Positions 1 to 11,987 are shown, counted from the stretch's first letter. The stretch is DNA of 64,000 nucleotides from Podocnemis expansa (GCA_007922195.1 ML681963.1:139998568-140062567); one strand, 5' to 3'. Translations and numbers: made by a program. The notes: a model not told the origin generated them from the letters alone.

Positions 1-3000
1 GGATATGCTGGCAAAGGTAATCTTTGTTTTCGTCACAGCTGGTGCAGAGCTGCTAAGGGAGTGAGGTGATTAATTCAATAATACACTAATACTTCATCTT
101 CCAAGAGTTTGTTGCTTCTTTTCTGGTGCCCTCTCCCTCGTGTTGTCTGTGCTTAGCAAAAAGGCAGGAATATCATTTCTCAAGGCCTGCAATGACGCCA
201 ATATGCAAGGCATTTACGTATGAAATTGAATCAAACAGTGGGGGAGGTTAGACTGCACAAAAGAAAGATGCACAGAACCAGCCACCACCAGGTTATAACA
301 CTGCAGAAGCCTCCCAAAGTGTTTCTACCCTCTGTCTATGCTCAGAACGCAGTACCCAGAGATTTTGGGGATGCAGCAGGATAGAGAGAATGGATGTTTG
401 TCGCTGGTGAACTGAAATGAGAAGCATCAGAGAAAGCGCAGTATGATTACTCTGTATAGCTGATGACCTAAGCTAGTAAGCAATAAACCTCTGTTGCTGG
501 CTCTGAAAAAGTCAGCTTCATTTTTTACCCTATTAAGGGTATGATTCAAAGACCAGAGTAGTCAATAGGCATTGGTTTCAATAGGCTTTGGATCCTACTT
601 TAAGAGTCTTGTAGCTCTTAGCCAATGCAGTCTTTACTCAGAAGAACCACGGGTAGTAAGAAATTCTACCTTAACTGCTATATGTTTTCCTTTCAGTGTC
701 CCTTATTCTCCCACCTGACTAGAGTTCAGGTACAGCGGTACAAAAGGCCCAGAAATTAGTTAACATAGAGACTGATTTCTCCTTTCATCTCAGTGGAGAG
801 ATTCTTCCAGGCCAGAGATTTAGACCTTTGATGTCACAGTGTGTGGAATCTCAAAAGGTTAAATCAATATAGAGACCAAGGTCCTCTCTCATCTGTGGGA
901 ACCATGTCCTCTCTGGATTAGGATGCCCACTAATGCTTGAACATGGGGAAACCTTGTGTTAAGTTAAGATAGATAAATGGATAGTCATTTCAACTCCTTC
1001 CCTTTGACTGAATATGGAAATAAGTCTCTCTTACTGGCACCCCTTTTGCTCAGGTGAGATACAGGATGTAAGTCCTGATTCTCATTAAATAGCCCCAGTG
1101 TGAAACAAAAGGCCAGTCTTCCAGAACTCATTTTTTGAACAGTCAGGTTGAATGAATATGAAGATTAATATGTTCTCATTCAGAAACTGGCACTACCCCA
1201 GAATCTATTCTCCCTTCAGATCCTGGAGTAGTTTGGGGAATCCCAGGAATAAATGAGAATAAAGGCCAATTCCCTTTGTGGGTTTTTTTGTTTGTTTTGT
1301 TTCCTCAGAGAAGCCGACGTTAGTGTTGAGGACTAACCCTGGAATGGCAGGATGGGGAGACAAGTTGACTAATACAAATGTGGAAGCCAAATTCCTTCTG
1401 TCACTGCTGTGCAGCCGGCCCTTCCCGCCAAGGTAGAGCTCTATTTTTGGAAAAGTGCAGGCAGGTTCATTGTTCAGTGATCATAGAAACTGACTTCCTC
1501 TTCCATCCTGGAGGAGAGGTTTCTGATTATGTCTGAGGTGCAACTGAGGAGTCCAGCCTGGCATAGCTTAAAGTTATTTATAAGAACACATTTCCAGGAA
1601 TTCCAGTCCTGATGTCTGCTTTTCTGTGCACAAAGAAAAGATAATGCCATAAATTACTGTCTGCTGCCAAGACTTCATTTGTGCCACTGAATGTGTTCCT
1701 AGCTCTTATAAACAGCAACAAGGTGTCAGCTAGACCCAACTTGCTGTTTACCCAAAACAAGGGGAGACAGACATGTTCCAGAGATCTGTTTACGAATCAG
1801 GCCATCTACGATTATGTAATGACACAAGTTTCCCTGCCAACAAATTGTTGTCCGGTGGAAGACAATTAGATCGCATCTCAGGGCTGAGAAGTTGTACAAT
1901 ACAGGCTTTGTGCCACTGTGCCATAAGCCCAGAATGTGGCATTCATGGCATGTGTGAGCAAGCATATTTGATCAACCATCTTGGGAGGAAGATGCAGCAG
2001 CAGAGGAAAAGGAGGGCATGGCAGCAGAATGCAGCTCCTCATACTTGTAGTAGAATATTAGTTCAATCAAGGTTAGACAACACATAAAGACATATAACTG
2101 CATTACCGTAAAGGGGTAAGGAATGGTGTTGCTTCTGGACCTTGTACTGGCAGATTTCTTGTGTTAGGAAAAAAAGTGATGATTGTAAATTGGTGCTTAT
2201 GTCCCAGGGCAAGGACAAATCAGACCCCTATAGGAAAATATGATGGGAAGTTTAAATGTTTCACTTCCTGCATTTCCTGGCATGTGGCTGGATTTAATAT
2301 TTGCTGGAAATTTTTGTGAAGTCAGTGGAAAAAAATATCCAAAGTCCAGAAATATCAAGCCTCCTTGGAAATACATTCATTTGGAGGGGAAAGGTGATTT
2401 CCTGAAAACAAATTAAGGAGCAGGATGAAAGTTAAAGATAGAGGCAAATTCTTGAAAATGAGGCCCTGTGCTGTGTGTCTGAGTGTCATATTTGATGTAC
2501 AGAATGAACATTAGCACTGTCCATTTCACAAATCTACATTGGCCATTATAGAAAAGATTGTCTCGGGTGGTCTGCTTCCTAAGTCAGTAGAATTTCATGC
2601 CAGCACAGAGGCAGACAACTATCAACCTTAAGCTTTCTCCTTTGCTAAACTGGTGCAGACTACAGCATGGTGGTAGCATGGAGCCATACCTCCAGAGTAT
2701 TCTGCAGAAGACAGGGCTATATGAAGCAGAACTGGGGCCCTGGTTTCAAAAGAGAATGATGCATAGACAGTAAAGGGTAATAATAAACAAAGAAGCTCAT
2801 GTTCTCAATTGAGAAAGATTAACTCTGTGATGAGTAAACTGCTCACTGTTGCAAGATATTAGTGAAGCAAGAAGATTCAGAAAAGGATTAGATGTGTATA
2901 TGATTAAAAAAATAGCCATCATTACATGTTGTAGGAGAAACATTTATAAAGCATGGAAACCTTCAAGCTTCAGAAGGAACACCTCCTCCATAGGCAGGTA

Positions 3001-3261
3001 TTGGCTTCTGCTGGAGATGCAACATTTGACTACTTAGACCATTGTTCTGAACCTTTATGGCAATTGCTATGTTCCTATACTTCTGTTATTACTGATCGGA
3101 CAAAATTCTGTTATAACGACTTTTTCTGTTAACAAGAAGACAGGTGTCTCTAATAATATAGACGAAAAAGGTTATTAATTGTGAAGCTTATTTGAAGTCA
3201 TGAAAGAGTGGAGCCACAGTGTAGATTAATTCCTTCATAAAAACACTACATTAATGTTCCC
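1..3261. other. No recognisable gene or repeat
   Basis: I read both strands and found only short, unconvincing open frames (up to about 104 codons) with no family motifs. Base composition is that of ordinary AT-rich vertebrate noncoding DNA. No exon with flanking splice sites could be defended, and no transposon end was recognised. This is the longest stretch at the left of the window that looks single-copy. Confidence 0.5.
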
Positions 3262-3391
3262 CCATCTTCAAAGCGCCTGATGAAGTGGGATTTTCTCCCA
3301 TGAAAGTTCATGTGATAAATAAATTTGTTAGCCTTTAAAAGTACCACAGGACTCTTTGTTTTGCAGAACTAGACTAACATGGCTACCCCTT
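3262..3391 (+). repeat. SINE-sized interspersed repeat
   Basis: A ~130-bp unit running from CATCTTCAAAGCGCCTGATG through GAAGTGGGATTTTCTCCCAT, GATAAATAAATTTGTTAG and CCACAGGACTC to the end ACATGGCTACCCCTTT. Closely similar sequence recurs in this window at 42292-42421 (+), 30957-31090 (-), 52300-52450 (-), 52515-52675 (+) and 61845-61945 (+). Recurrence in both orientations shows it is an interspersed repeat. I recognise it as a common sauropsid repeat but cannot assign its exact family name. Confidence 0.75.
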
Positions 3392-3655
3392 TAGAACTTG
3401 TCTACATTCATGTTAACCATGGAACCAGAGATAGGATAGCTGTGCCCCATTCTTTTGATTATATGTTATAATATACATCTTCCTCTCAAAACATTCCAAC
3501 CAAGTCTCTGGTCAGTGTGGCCAGAGCAACTCAGTAAATAATTCATTCAGAATATTTAGCCTCTTTTTCTGTCCAAACAGTTTAAAATCTTATATATAGT
3601 ATTCAATATTTGTCAGATAATTTATATAAAGAATTCCTGACATATTGACATACAT

Positions 3656-4145
3656 CAGGGGTCTCAAACATGCAGTGCATGGGCTGCATGCAGCCCCTAA
3701 AGTGATCTCCTGCAGCCTGCAATGACACTATTGTTATTGATATTTGCAATCAGGGGCATCGCTGGCACCTGGTACATGGGGCCCATGCCCCGAACGCCAG
3801 CGCCAGTGCCCTGGGTCCTGGTGGGGCCCCGCCTCTCTCAGTCTCTGGCCGGATTGGGCTGGAGATCCTGGGTCCAGGCGCCCGTGGCAGCGGTGGCCGC
3901 TTCTGGCCCCTTCAAAGGCCCGGCGACCTGGTGGCTGCAGCTGCCACTCCCCGCTCTGTCCCCAGCTGGGGGCATGGCCTGTGGGCAGGGGGCGGGGCCT
4001 GGGCCTGGGCCCCGGGTCATTCCCTGGGTCAGCGACGCCCCTGTTTGCAATATCATTGTATGAAAAGGTTTCTGTGGTGTCGCCCTCAGGCATATGTACT
4101 AGACCTCATGCAGCCCTCATGGTGATTTGAGTTTGGGACCCCCTA
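3656..4145. mobile_element. hAT-type MITE (outer, interrupted)
   Basis: The left end CAGGGGTCTCAAAC and the right end GTTTGGGACCCCCTA are imperfect terminal inverted repeats. The flanking 8-mers ACATACAT and ATAGACAT agree at 6 of 8 positions, as expected for an aged hAT target-site duplication. A second copy of the family, uninterrupted and in the opposite orientation, lies at 37093-37277. This copy is split by a GC-rich insertion at 3751-4043. It has no coding capacity, so it would have moved with a transposase supplied elsewhere. Confidence 0.75.
3751..4043. mobile_element. GC-rich hAT-type MITE nested in another MITE
   Basis: This 293-bp block begins CAGGGGCATCGCTGGC and ends GTCAGCGACGCCCCTG, an inverted repeat. 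It is flanked on both sides by a perfect 8-bp duplication, TTTGCAAT (3743-3750 and 4044-4051), the TSD length of hAT transposons. The related MITE at 37093-37277 reads straight through this point with a single copy of the 8-mer, so the empty site is visible inside the window. The interior is very GC-rich and non-coding; open frames here are composition artefacts. Confidence 0.9.
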
Positions 4146-4386
4146 ATAGACATGGTTCCCAACTGTATTTGTTAGTTTTGATTGGACAAACAGATCACAT
4201 GATATTCCCTGACTGGATTATTTGAACTGAGAAGTGAATTCACAGTGCTTTGAAGTGCAGTGAAGTAGTTAACAATGACACCTTTAAAAGTATTGCCTTT
4301 AGCATCTAAATTAGCACTTGTTGAAACTGATAGAGCAGTTCACACCTTGGATCAGTGGGTTACTTACCAGTAACTGTCCTTCTTCA

Positions 4387-4553
4387 AGATGGGCTGCTTG
4401 GATTCATTCAGTAATAGGTGTATCTGTGCCACAGCGCACGATTGGTCAGAAACCTTTTTGCCCTAGCCTGTCAGGAGAGGGCTGGCAGCCACCACCCCCT
4501 CGCCACCCTGTGGGTATATATATGGTCGCCATCCAGCCCCTCCTCAGTCCCTA
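4387..4553 (-). repeat. Inverted terminal repeat, 3' side of DIRS-like element
   Basis: Reverse complement of 9888-10056, roughly 80% alike by eye. Shared blocks include TTCAGTAATAGGTRTATC, GCACGATTGGT, AACCTTTTTGCCCTAGCCTG and a TATATATATGG run. The outer part (from 4357) also pairs with 4594-4652 to form a hairpin with arms of about 58 bp. Confidence 0.8.
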
Positions 4554-4593
4554 AAAGTCGACAATTCCAAGTTGTGGGGATGGAGGGAGGGTT

Positions 4594-4696
4594 GTGAATG
4601 AATCCAAGCAGCCCATCTTGAAGAAGGACAGTTACTGATAAGTAACCCACCATTCTTCTTCGAGCGCTGCTTGGATACAGTCAGTAATAGGTGACT
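4594..4696 (-). repeat. Internal complementary region of DIRS-like element
   Basis: 4594-4652 is the reverse complement of 4357-4415 (GAATGAATCCAAGCAGCCCA against TGGGCTGCTTGGATTCATTC). The following 4652-4696 repeats the same outer sequence directly with some divergence (TTCTTCTTCGAGCGCTGCTT). In DIRS-1-type elements this region sits next to the right terminal repeat and is complementary to the outermost ends, which is the arrangement seen here on the minus strand. Confidence 0.65.
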
Positions 4697-7600
4697 AGTA
4701 GCTGTGCTGATGGATGGTGGGCAGAGTTGGTTCCTCCCGCCTTCAGCACTGTGTCTCCCCACAAAGGGCAGCTACCCATGCAACCAAGGTCCTTGGGAAG
4801 TGTCTAGGGCAGGAATGGCCAAACTGTGGCTCGGGAGCCACATGTGGCTCTTGAGTGAAAAAGTGTGGCTCGTGGAAGAAGGTCAGCAAATCAAGTTAGT
4901 AGGTAAAAATATATGGCTATATGCCTCAGTGCGGCTCTTGAAGGTTGAATAATCAACTTATGTGGCTCTTAAGTTCCATAAGTTTGGTCACCCCTGGTCT
5001 AAAGTATCGATATAAGGATTGTGGACCAGATAAAGAACAACCTGAAGCAGCAGGATCTGACCCAAGTGGAGGATAAAAGGCCTACTTTGCTCAAGCACAG
5101 GCTGACCCACGAGGAGCTGGAGCAGCCTAAAGTCACCTTACCATAAGATGTAAAACAAAGACATATTACAAAGTTATGATCGAGAAAAGCATCTTGAAGC
5201 GCGGACCTGAGCAGTTGGTAATATGAATCTGCTGGGGCAAGAGAGCCAGGTATTCTGGTGCTAACATTGTGATAATTGTAAGGGAAATTAATGTGACCCC
5301 GGAGCTCTCAGTCTGCCAGTGGTGGATATAGGACACTGCAAAAAGCAAAGGAAAAGGGAGGGGAGGAGAATGCCACTGTTTTCCTAGTCCAGCAGGGTAG
5401 AGCACAGGGAGACCAGAGGCAAGAGATGGCTGCCTATTACAACGCTATACCTGAATGGGCGACTTAAATTGACGTAAGAAGAAGAGGATGCATAGCCATG
5501 GCTGTAGCAATGGTGTGACTGGCCATGTCCGAGGCATCCCATGCCGCTGTAAGGGCATTGCGTGAGACTTAGGCGCCTTCCTCAAAGACATCCTAACCCT
5601 CCAAGTGTTCTTGTGGAAGGGAGCTGCTAAAACACTTCACAGCATTACATAGATCTAGGGAATATCTATTAACCTGGGCCTGATAGTTAGCAATTCACCA
5701 CAGGAACAGAGACAAGGGGACTTGGCTACAAGAACAAATGCCATAGAGTAGAACGGGAGTCTGAGACCTGGATTCAGAGGCCTTGAGTGGGCCCGAAAAC
5801 CATTCTCCATGGCCCATGGCACCGGTATTGCTTCCGGTATTTGTGACATTGATGCACACAAGGGCAACAGTGATATGGATGTAGTGTTGGCGCACCCACC
5901 CTTGTGATAAGCAGAGCCTGGGGACCCCAGTACAGGGGTTGAAATCCCACTATAGTGCGAGAGCCAAAAAAGGAAGATCTCAAGAATCTAGGACACAGGA
6001 AAGGGAAAGTTCCCTCAGGCAAAGATGGAGCGAGGGTATGTCACCATGATAAGGTGCAGCCTCAGCCATCTCCCACCCTTTCTGTCCCTTTTCGCTCTCT
6101 TTCTTTTTTTTTTGCCACTAAGGAGGGAGTAGGAAGAAGACCATTGGCAAAGGTCACCTGGCTCGCTGAGATCCCAGGTCACTACCTGGTATTTCAGAGA
6201 CAGAACTGGTAGCACGTTCCCGCCATCCGTTGTAGGGATCTTGTAATCGTCTGGCACGGAAAACATATGTGTGCCAAGAAAACAGCTACTAGTGCTGGAG
6301 AATACCTTTGGGGTGGGGGTGGGGGGACAGAAACTACTGCCCAATGGATCCCAGGAGCGAAACCAGAAACCGCTGGGAGGCATAACTGCAGCACTATGAG
6401 AACCTTATGGACAAGTGATCTATTGGGGAATGCCCACTGGGTGAGCAGGCCCAGGAGGGAAAGAGAGCCGCATAGGCCAGTGTTTGTAATGAATATTTAC
6501 ACCTGACCTCTGGTTCAGTATTGGAGCAACCATCAGCCAGAGTTGGACGGAAATTTGTCCCACATGAGGAAAGAGGACAGGTGGTCCATAGACTATCCAG
6601 GCTCTGCCATGAGGAAAAGGGGTAGACTTGGGTGTCACTGAGCCTGTTCTGTCAGTGGACGGGTGGCTCCTAGGTGAGTTCCCAGCACCCATAAGGTGCC
6701 CACTGAGAGGTCTTAGGTCACTTTCTTCCAACCATGAAGAAGTCCTTCTGAGGACTAAAGGATGAAACCCTGGGTCATGGGAGCCCAGTATATGCCAGAC
6801 TGGCCAGCAAAACAGCACTCATGACTCACCCAGAGGTCCAGGGCTGAGACATTAGGGGAGCAGAAAAGCTCCATTTCTACTAAGAAGTAGTAAATTCCCC
6901 TTTCCAACTTGAAAAAGAAGAGGAAGCAGGGAAGGCCGGGCCAGAGGTTCTACAGTGATGAGAGACTCTCAAGCATGCTGGCTCCAAGAGCTGGGGACAG
7001 GCTGATGGGGGATGTAATTGTGGAAGGGGTTTATAACTCCTGAGGGCTCTGATCTGGATAACAAGCATCTGACCCTAGAGGCTAAGCATCTGGCAAACAG
7101 GGACTGCTGTCTTGACTCGATGCCTGGGGCGAGACGACACCAGGTTGACCAGCCCCATGAGCCTGGGAAAGGGTGGACTAGTCTGGGAAGATGGGGAGAG
7201 GAGGGCACCAGACCTGCCAGACAACTGCTGGTCAGGGGAGGGCATGTTTTGTGTCCCCTATTGTGGATTACCTGAGCACAGGTGTGTCAGTGCTCAGTAG
7301 CTATGAAATTGTGAGGTGAAAAAGGGGTATCTCCAGAGGGGAGAACTCCTTCAGAGCAGTACGAATGGGAAAAACAGCCTGAAGAGCTCCACATAATGAT
7401 AAAAAGGGAGAAAAATAAACACCCTGCAGGAAAGGAGGGGGTGGAGATTCAGAAACCACTTGGGACTAAAACCCCTCTGGACATCCAGACGCAAGGGATG
7501 CGAGCTATGGCCTTCGTGGACGAACACAAATGTGTTCTCTTAAGGAGCAAAGAGAGTAGTGAGGAAAGAATCCCTTAACTCTAACCCAGGGAATCCTGGA

Positions 7601-8153
7601 GAGGAATGCTGTACCCTCAAACAGTAGCAAACATACCCCAGTTTTAGTCCTGTATGCCCACAAGGAGGAGTGAAAAGAGGCATTGAGTGTGGAAAAGCAG
7701 GAGGGGGGCTTCCCCTGCTGATGGGAAAACCAGTAAGAGACAATGGGTGGCACAAGAAGAGGAAAGAGTATCCTTCAGTGGATGTTTTCCTCCCTCTATT
7801 CCCCAGTGGCAGATGAGATTGTGTCAAGGCCAGGAGTAGTCAGTGGTCCCTGCCTGAAGATAGGGCCAACGGCCCATCAGCCAGGAAAGAAAGGTTCAGA
7901 GTCATTGCACATCCAGTGGAACAGGGGGTATTCTGAGGAAGTCTCCCACCTCAGTACCCACCCAGCCTGATCATACATAGTGTCCAACCTCAGGTGGAAT
8001 CAGGGCAGAGGTGTTATGGCCCCACAGGGTCAGAGGGCGTGCAAGGGGCCCTGAAGGAAGGAGACCCAAGTACTTTATCTCGCCCCCGGAGGGGGGTGGT
8101 CCTGGGCACTACCAAGCATGGCATCTGTCTCTGCCAGAAAGAGAGCCTTGCTG
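4697..8153. other. Interior of DIRS-like element without recognisable pol
   Basis: Apart from the MITE at 4810-4996, I recognise no conserved domain in either orientation. Minus-strand frames are short, stop-rich and give no YxDD, RNase H or tyrosine-recombinase motif that I could defend. The stretch is either a deeply decayed pol region or unrelated cargo of a non-autonomous derivative. Confidence 0.45.
4810..4996. mobile_element. hAT-type MITE, 187 bp, inside the DIRS-like element
   Basis: It begins CAGGAATGGCCAAACT and ends AAGTTTGGTCACCCCTG, imperfect inverted repeats. The flanking 8-mers GTCTAGGG and GTCTAAAG match at 6 of 8 positions. Internally it repeats the phrase TGTGGCTC several times. 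A relative that shares the left end (GCAAACTGTGGCTC) starts near 42075. It is non-coding. Confidence 0.8.
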
Positions 8154-8558
8154 TCAAAGGGGAGGTTGAAAATGACCTGCTGGGAGGGCAGGGGGCACCC
8201 TCACTTCTCTGAGCCAAGCCGCACACCAGAGGAGCATGGCTGAGGCCATGGTGCGAGAAGCTGTGTCTACAGTGTCCCAAGCCGATAGAAGAAGGTCTTG
8301 GAATGCTATCCTGCCTTCCTCTAGGAAGGCATCATAATCCTTCCTAGTTTCTTGTGGGAGTAGGTGTCTGGACACATTCATTGATTCCCACACATGCATT
8401 ATATATCTACCCACCAGGGCCTGGTTATTGGCCACACATAGCTGGAAAGTGGAGGAAGAATACATCTTCCGCCCCAGAAGATCTAATTCCCTCGCATCCT
8501 TTGATGCTGGGAGGGCGTCATGGGGAACTTGCCCTGGGCCTAGCGCCGCTTCTATCAC
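8154..8558 (-). pseudogene. DIRS-like gag, C-terminal remnant
   Basis: This minus-strand frame of about 134 codons contains a helical stretch of the type ..ALVGRYIMHVWESMN.. followed by ..LLSAWDTVDTASRTMASA... The second part resembles the DAADTAARSMA-type segment I know from gag-like proteins of vertebrate DIRS elements; family assignment is from recognition only. It lies downstream of the zinc-finger-bearing frame at 8767-10005 and is in a different frame, so the gag reading frame has been broken at least once between them. The frame ends within a proline-rich tail. No methionine here is a credible original start; it is an internal piece. Confidence 0.5.
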
Positions 8559-8766
8559 TCCTCAAGACAGTACTGGGTGATGGGTCAGGGAGTGAAACTC
8601 CATCCCTGGAACCTGCTATTTGAGGCCCGCCGTGTCAGACACCAGGGGCATGGAACTGGGAGCTTACCAGCATGGTGAGGCAAGATCCCAAACACTAGGG
8701 TGGAGGGGAACAGTAATGGGTTCAGCAGACGTGAACACCGGCCTGAATAAGGTGTCAGTGGGCCCT

Positions 8767-10005
8767 TCAGGGGATTGAACCTCCATCCCCACATGGGCAG
8801 AAACACAGCAAAGGTCGAAGTGTGCAGGGAGATCGCCCATGTAGCAACATTCCACAGGGTTTAGGGCTCTGGCTGGTGTCGAAGGAACCAGTGCCGAGCT
8901 GGGCAAAGCGGTACTGCAAGGGCCTGTTGTGGTCTCTTTGGGGAGACCATTCAGGAGGCTGGTACCAAAAGGGTGCCGGTGCCGGAGGCGAGGGTGAAGG
9001 CCCTTTACTTCCCCTTGAGGCACCTTCCTCCGGGCTCGGAGGGAGGCAAAACCCCTTGGGACCGAGACGACGGTGCTGGTGACAGCAGAGTGATACAGTG
9101 CTGGGGAAAGGCTCAATGGTACCAGGGCTCTCACACATGGGAGGTTCCGGTGTTGGGGAACTCAGCACTGAGACCAGGGACAGGGTTCGGTGCCACTTCT
9201 GGGGCAACCAGGCCCTCGAAGTGAACACTGGTTTATCCCTCTTCCTGGCAGGTACCAGAGAGGGTGGTGTGGGCAATAGGAGGAGCGCCTTCACTGCCTT
9301 GAATGTCTCTGGTGTAGCAGGGAGCAGCACCGTCTCCTCCTGGTCCCATGGTGACCCCCGTGTGGGGGACCGAGATCGGTGCCGATGCTGTGGTATTGAC
9401 GCCGGTACTGAGTCGGTCTTCTTGCACTCTCTGGGGGAGTGGCGTTGGGAAGGTTCCAGTGCCGAACTGGCATGCCGTACCGCAGGAAACACCGAAGCCT
9501 CAGACGTAGGCTGCTGCACTTGTCCTGAGACCAACACACAGCACCTTTGCTCTCTGTCTCTGATTGTCATAGGCTTAAAGGACAGACAGATAGAGCAGGA
9601 GGTGACCAAGTGGGCTTCGCCCAGGCACTGAAGGCACTTCGCGTGGCGATCATCCCACAGGAAGGCCTTGCCACAGACCGCACAAAGTTTAAACCCTGGC
9701 ATGACAGGCAGCGGAGGTGAGCAGTGTTGTTGCTCCAAAGCTGGACCCTCGGAAAAGGAAACTCTCTTCTGTGGAACAATGTCCGCAAAAAGGTGTTCCC
9801 AGTTGAAAGGATGGCTCATAAAAGGAAGAAGACAGGTTGCTTGCCGATTGCAAGGAATGGGCTGTTCCACAAACCATGACTGAGGCGGAAAAAATGGAAC
9901 TGAAGAGGGGCTGGGTGGTGGCCATATATATAGGCATGGGGTGTTGAGGGGGCAGTGGCCGCCAGCCCTCTCCTGACAGGCTAGGGCAAAAAGGTTTCCT
10001 ACCAA
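8767..10005 (-). pseudogene. DIRS-like gag, N-terminal remnant with Cys/His cluster
   Basis: This is a 412-codon minus-strand open frame just inside the 5' inverted repeat. Around residues 130-160 it carries a Cys/His cluster, CAVCGKAFLWDDRHAKCLQC, continuing with LGEAHL and a further CSIC. That spacing (C-x2-C, then D-x-H-x2-C-x2-C-L-G-x2-H, then C-x2-C) is like the zinc-binding cluster in gag-like proteins of DIRS elements. The downstream part is rich in Pro, Ser and Arg, including RHRSRSPTRGSP, typical of nucleic-acid-binding gag tails. The first residues translate terminal-repeat sequence, so the true start is probably a later Met. The tail runs out of frame before the conserved C-terminal segment at 8154-8558, so the product would be truncated. 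Confidence 0.55.
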
Positions 10006-10068
10006 TCGTGCACTGCGGCACGGATATACCTATTACTGAATATATCCGAGCAGAGCTCAGAGAAGAAG

Positions 10069-11475
10069 TATTGTTTCAAACTATCTGCCAACTCAAGCAG
10101 ACATTGCTTCATCAGTTACACTTGGGTCATGTTTTGAACGTTTTCTTTGCAATCATAAGAATAAAAGGCTTACTGTTCAGAAAAATGCACACTAGAATTC
10201 TGCAAAACAACTGAGAGGTCTGTCACAGTTCATTCTTTTGCCCTTCCCACCAGTCCTTTGAGCCTCCCCATTCTGGGTGGGCCTTACCCCACACTTAGAA
10301 AAACATTTGCATTAAGCTACTATGTTCCAGGAGAGTAAGGATATCTGAAGATGTGCAAGACTAACTGACATAAAAAATGTGTGTATAGAGTTCATTGCCA
10401 TGTTTCCAGATCAAAGCAGAAGTAGAGGGCATCCATGATAATAACTATTTCTAATCTATTCTGAATTTTAAGTAATGCCATATATTCTGGGAGCTGCTTT
10501 CTACCTACTTGGTGTTGAAACAAGTTCAGCCAATAGGCATGAATTCAAGGCTGTTTTCAGTAGCGTGTGATTATTATAAGGTTCAATCACAGCATCACAG
10601 AATTTGCTGGATTAGAAGTGATCTTACTTTGCTATTCCATTTCTCACATTGATCATGGATTCTTCAGAAGCAGGTTAAAAATATATCCTTGTTGCAAACA
10701 AAAATTTTTGGAAATGTATTGCTGCAGCAAATGGGTGGAGGTGGATTTTTGCCTTATATGACTATCGGCTTGTTGACAGTCTTTGTAATTTTTTTTTCTT
10801 TTACTGTTAACGTAACTACAGATGCTATTCTTAGCAATAAATAGTCTAATCTTTGGATAAAAAATCTTACTGAGCTATTACTACAACAATAACTTATAGC
10901 AGAGAGGAAAAAGTGCAGGCCAAAATAATTCAGTCCTGTTAGCCAAATAAGGACCCTTCCAAAAGCAGTTCTAAACATTGGAGGGCTAAGGAAATTCTTG
11001 GGGGTGGAAGAGTGAATCAGCATTCACACGTCACACCCACATGAATAATACCCTCTCACTTTCCTTCAATTGTACATTGTCATAAAACCCAAGCTGCCCT
11101 TTATGGTATTTCAGTGCCTGTCCAAGAAAAATCAGAGACATGAAATTATATTTCCTGAACCTTAATACATTAATTTAATGCAAACTAAAAATGAGAATGT
11201 GGGTTGGCACAGGTCAAGAATCTACTTTGATGGGTTGATTTTTTTACCTTGTTTGTTCATATATCCAGAATACAGACTACTTTTGTTTGCTGTATATTTA
11301 CTGTGTTCACTATTTATGAGTGCTTTAATAAATGGATCAAGGAATTGTCTAATATAAATACATCCTCTGGAAGCAATATTGGCTAAATAATTAAGATGTC
11401 TGAGTCAATAAAATATAGCTTCAACTAAAATCTTGCTTCAACTACACTAACATGCACAGATTTGACACTCACTAA
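10069..11475. other. No recognisable gene or repeat
   Basis: AT-rich sequence with no convincing open frame and no transposon end that I could recognise on either strand. Confidence 0.5.
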
Positions 11476-11987
11476 TGGTATGTCTACACTTACGATTTAG
11501 TTCGAATTAATGAGGATTAATTTGAACTAAATTAATGCATGGCTACACTGGCTTTCATTTCTTCGAACTAAGGAATTGCTTAGTTTGAAGCAACAAACAC
11601 TTACTTCAAAGTTATAAAACCTTGCTAAACTTCAAAGTAATGGTTAATTTGAACTTATTTGCTTGAATTAACCCATTAATTCGAACTAACCGTCATTAAC
11701 AAACCGTTAATGCAGTTTGACCTTCTCCATCCCAGAGTGCCTTCCTCTTTCTATGTATTGGGTGGCAGCATGGCCCTTCTTGGGTGCCATGTTACCACAC
11801 TTCCCATGGTGCACCCTTCCTAAATCAAACTAGCATGTCCTGTCCATGGACATGCTAAATTTGATTTGGGTTTCTAGTGGGGCCATGTTAGTTCAAATTA
11901 ACTTACTTCAAATTAACCATTATTAGTGCAAATTAATTAATTAATTCAAACCAAGTTAATTTGAGCTACCATTTTAAGTGTAGACAT
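11476..11987. mobile_element. Harbinger-type MITE
   Basis: The ends are inverted: TGGTATGTCTACACTTA at the left and AAGTGTAGACATA at the right. Just inside both ends are runs built from TTCGAATTAA/TTAATTCGAA-like words. The middle (about 11755-11880) contains GGTGGCAGCATGGCCC, then CATGTTACCACACTTCCCAT and CAAACTAGCATGTCCT. The same block occurs in the larger MITE at 62295-63357 (63135-63235), so they are one family. I could not fix an unambiguous target duplication. Confidence 0.7.

Larger units (their letters stand above)
4357..10068 (-). mobile_element. DIRS-like tyrosine-recombinase retroelement, defective
   Basis: The two ends are inverted repeats of about 165 bp (4387-4553 against 9888-10056), sharing for example GCCCTAGCCTGTCAGGAGAG in opposite orientation. 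Next to the left-hand repeat, 4594-4652 is the reverse complement of the outermost sequence at 4357-4415, and 4652-4696 repeats it directly. That matches the internal complementary region known from DIRS-1-type elements, used in circularising the cDNA. The element reads on the minus strand, with gag remnants at 10005-8154. I could not find reverse transcriptase, RNase H, methyltransferase or tyrosine recombinase in the remainder, so it looks non-autonomous. No target-site duplication is visible, as expected for DIRS. An alternative is an unrelated inverted-repeat element that carries a gag-like gene. Confidence 0.6.

Noticed and set aside
1726..2087. Overlapping frames of 79 and 104 codons
   Set aside because: Neither has a recognisable domain, and they overlap antisense; chance frames are likely.
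3722..4130. Overlapping long open frames on both strands (up to 128 codons)
   Set aside because: They lie in the GC-rich MITE insert bounded by a TSD; GC-rich DNA has few stops, and no domain is present.
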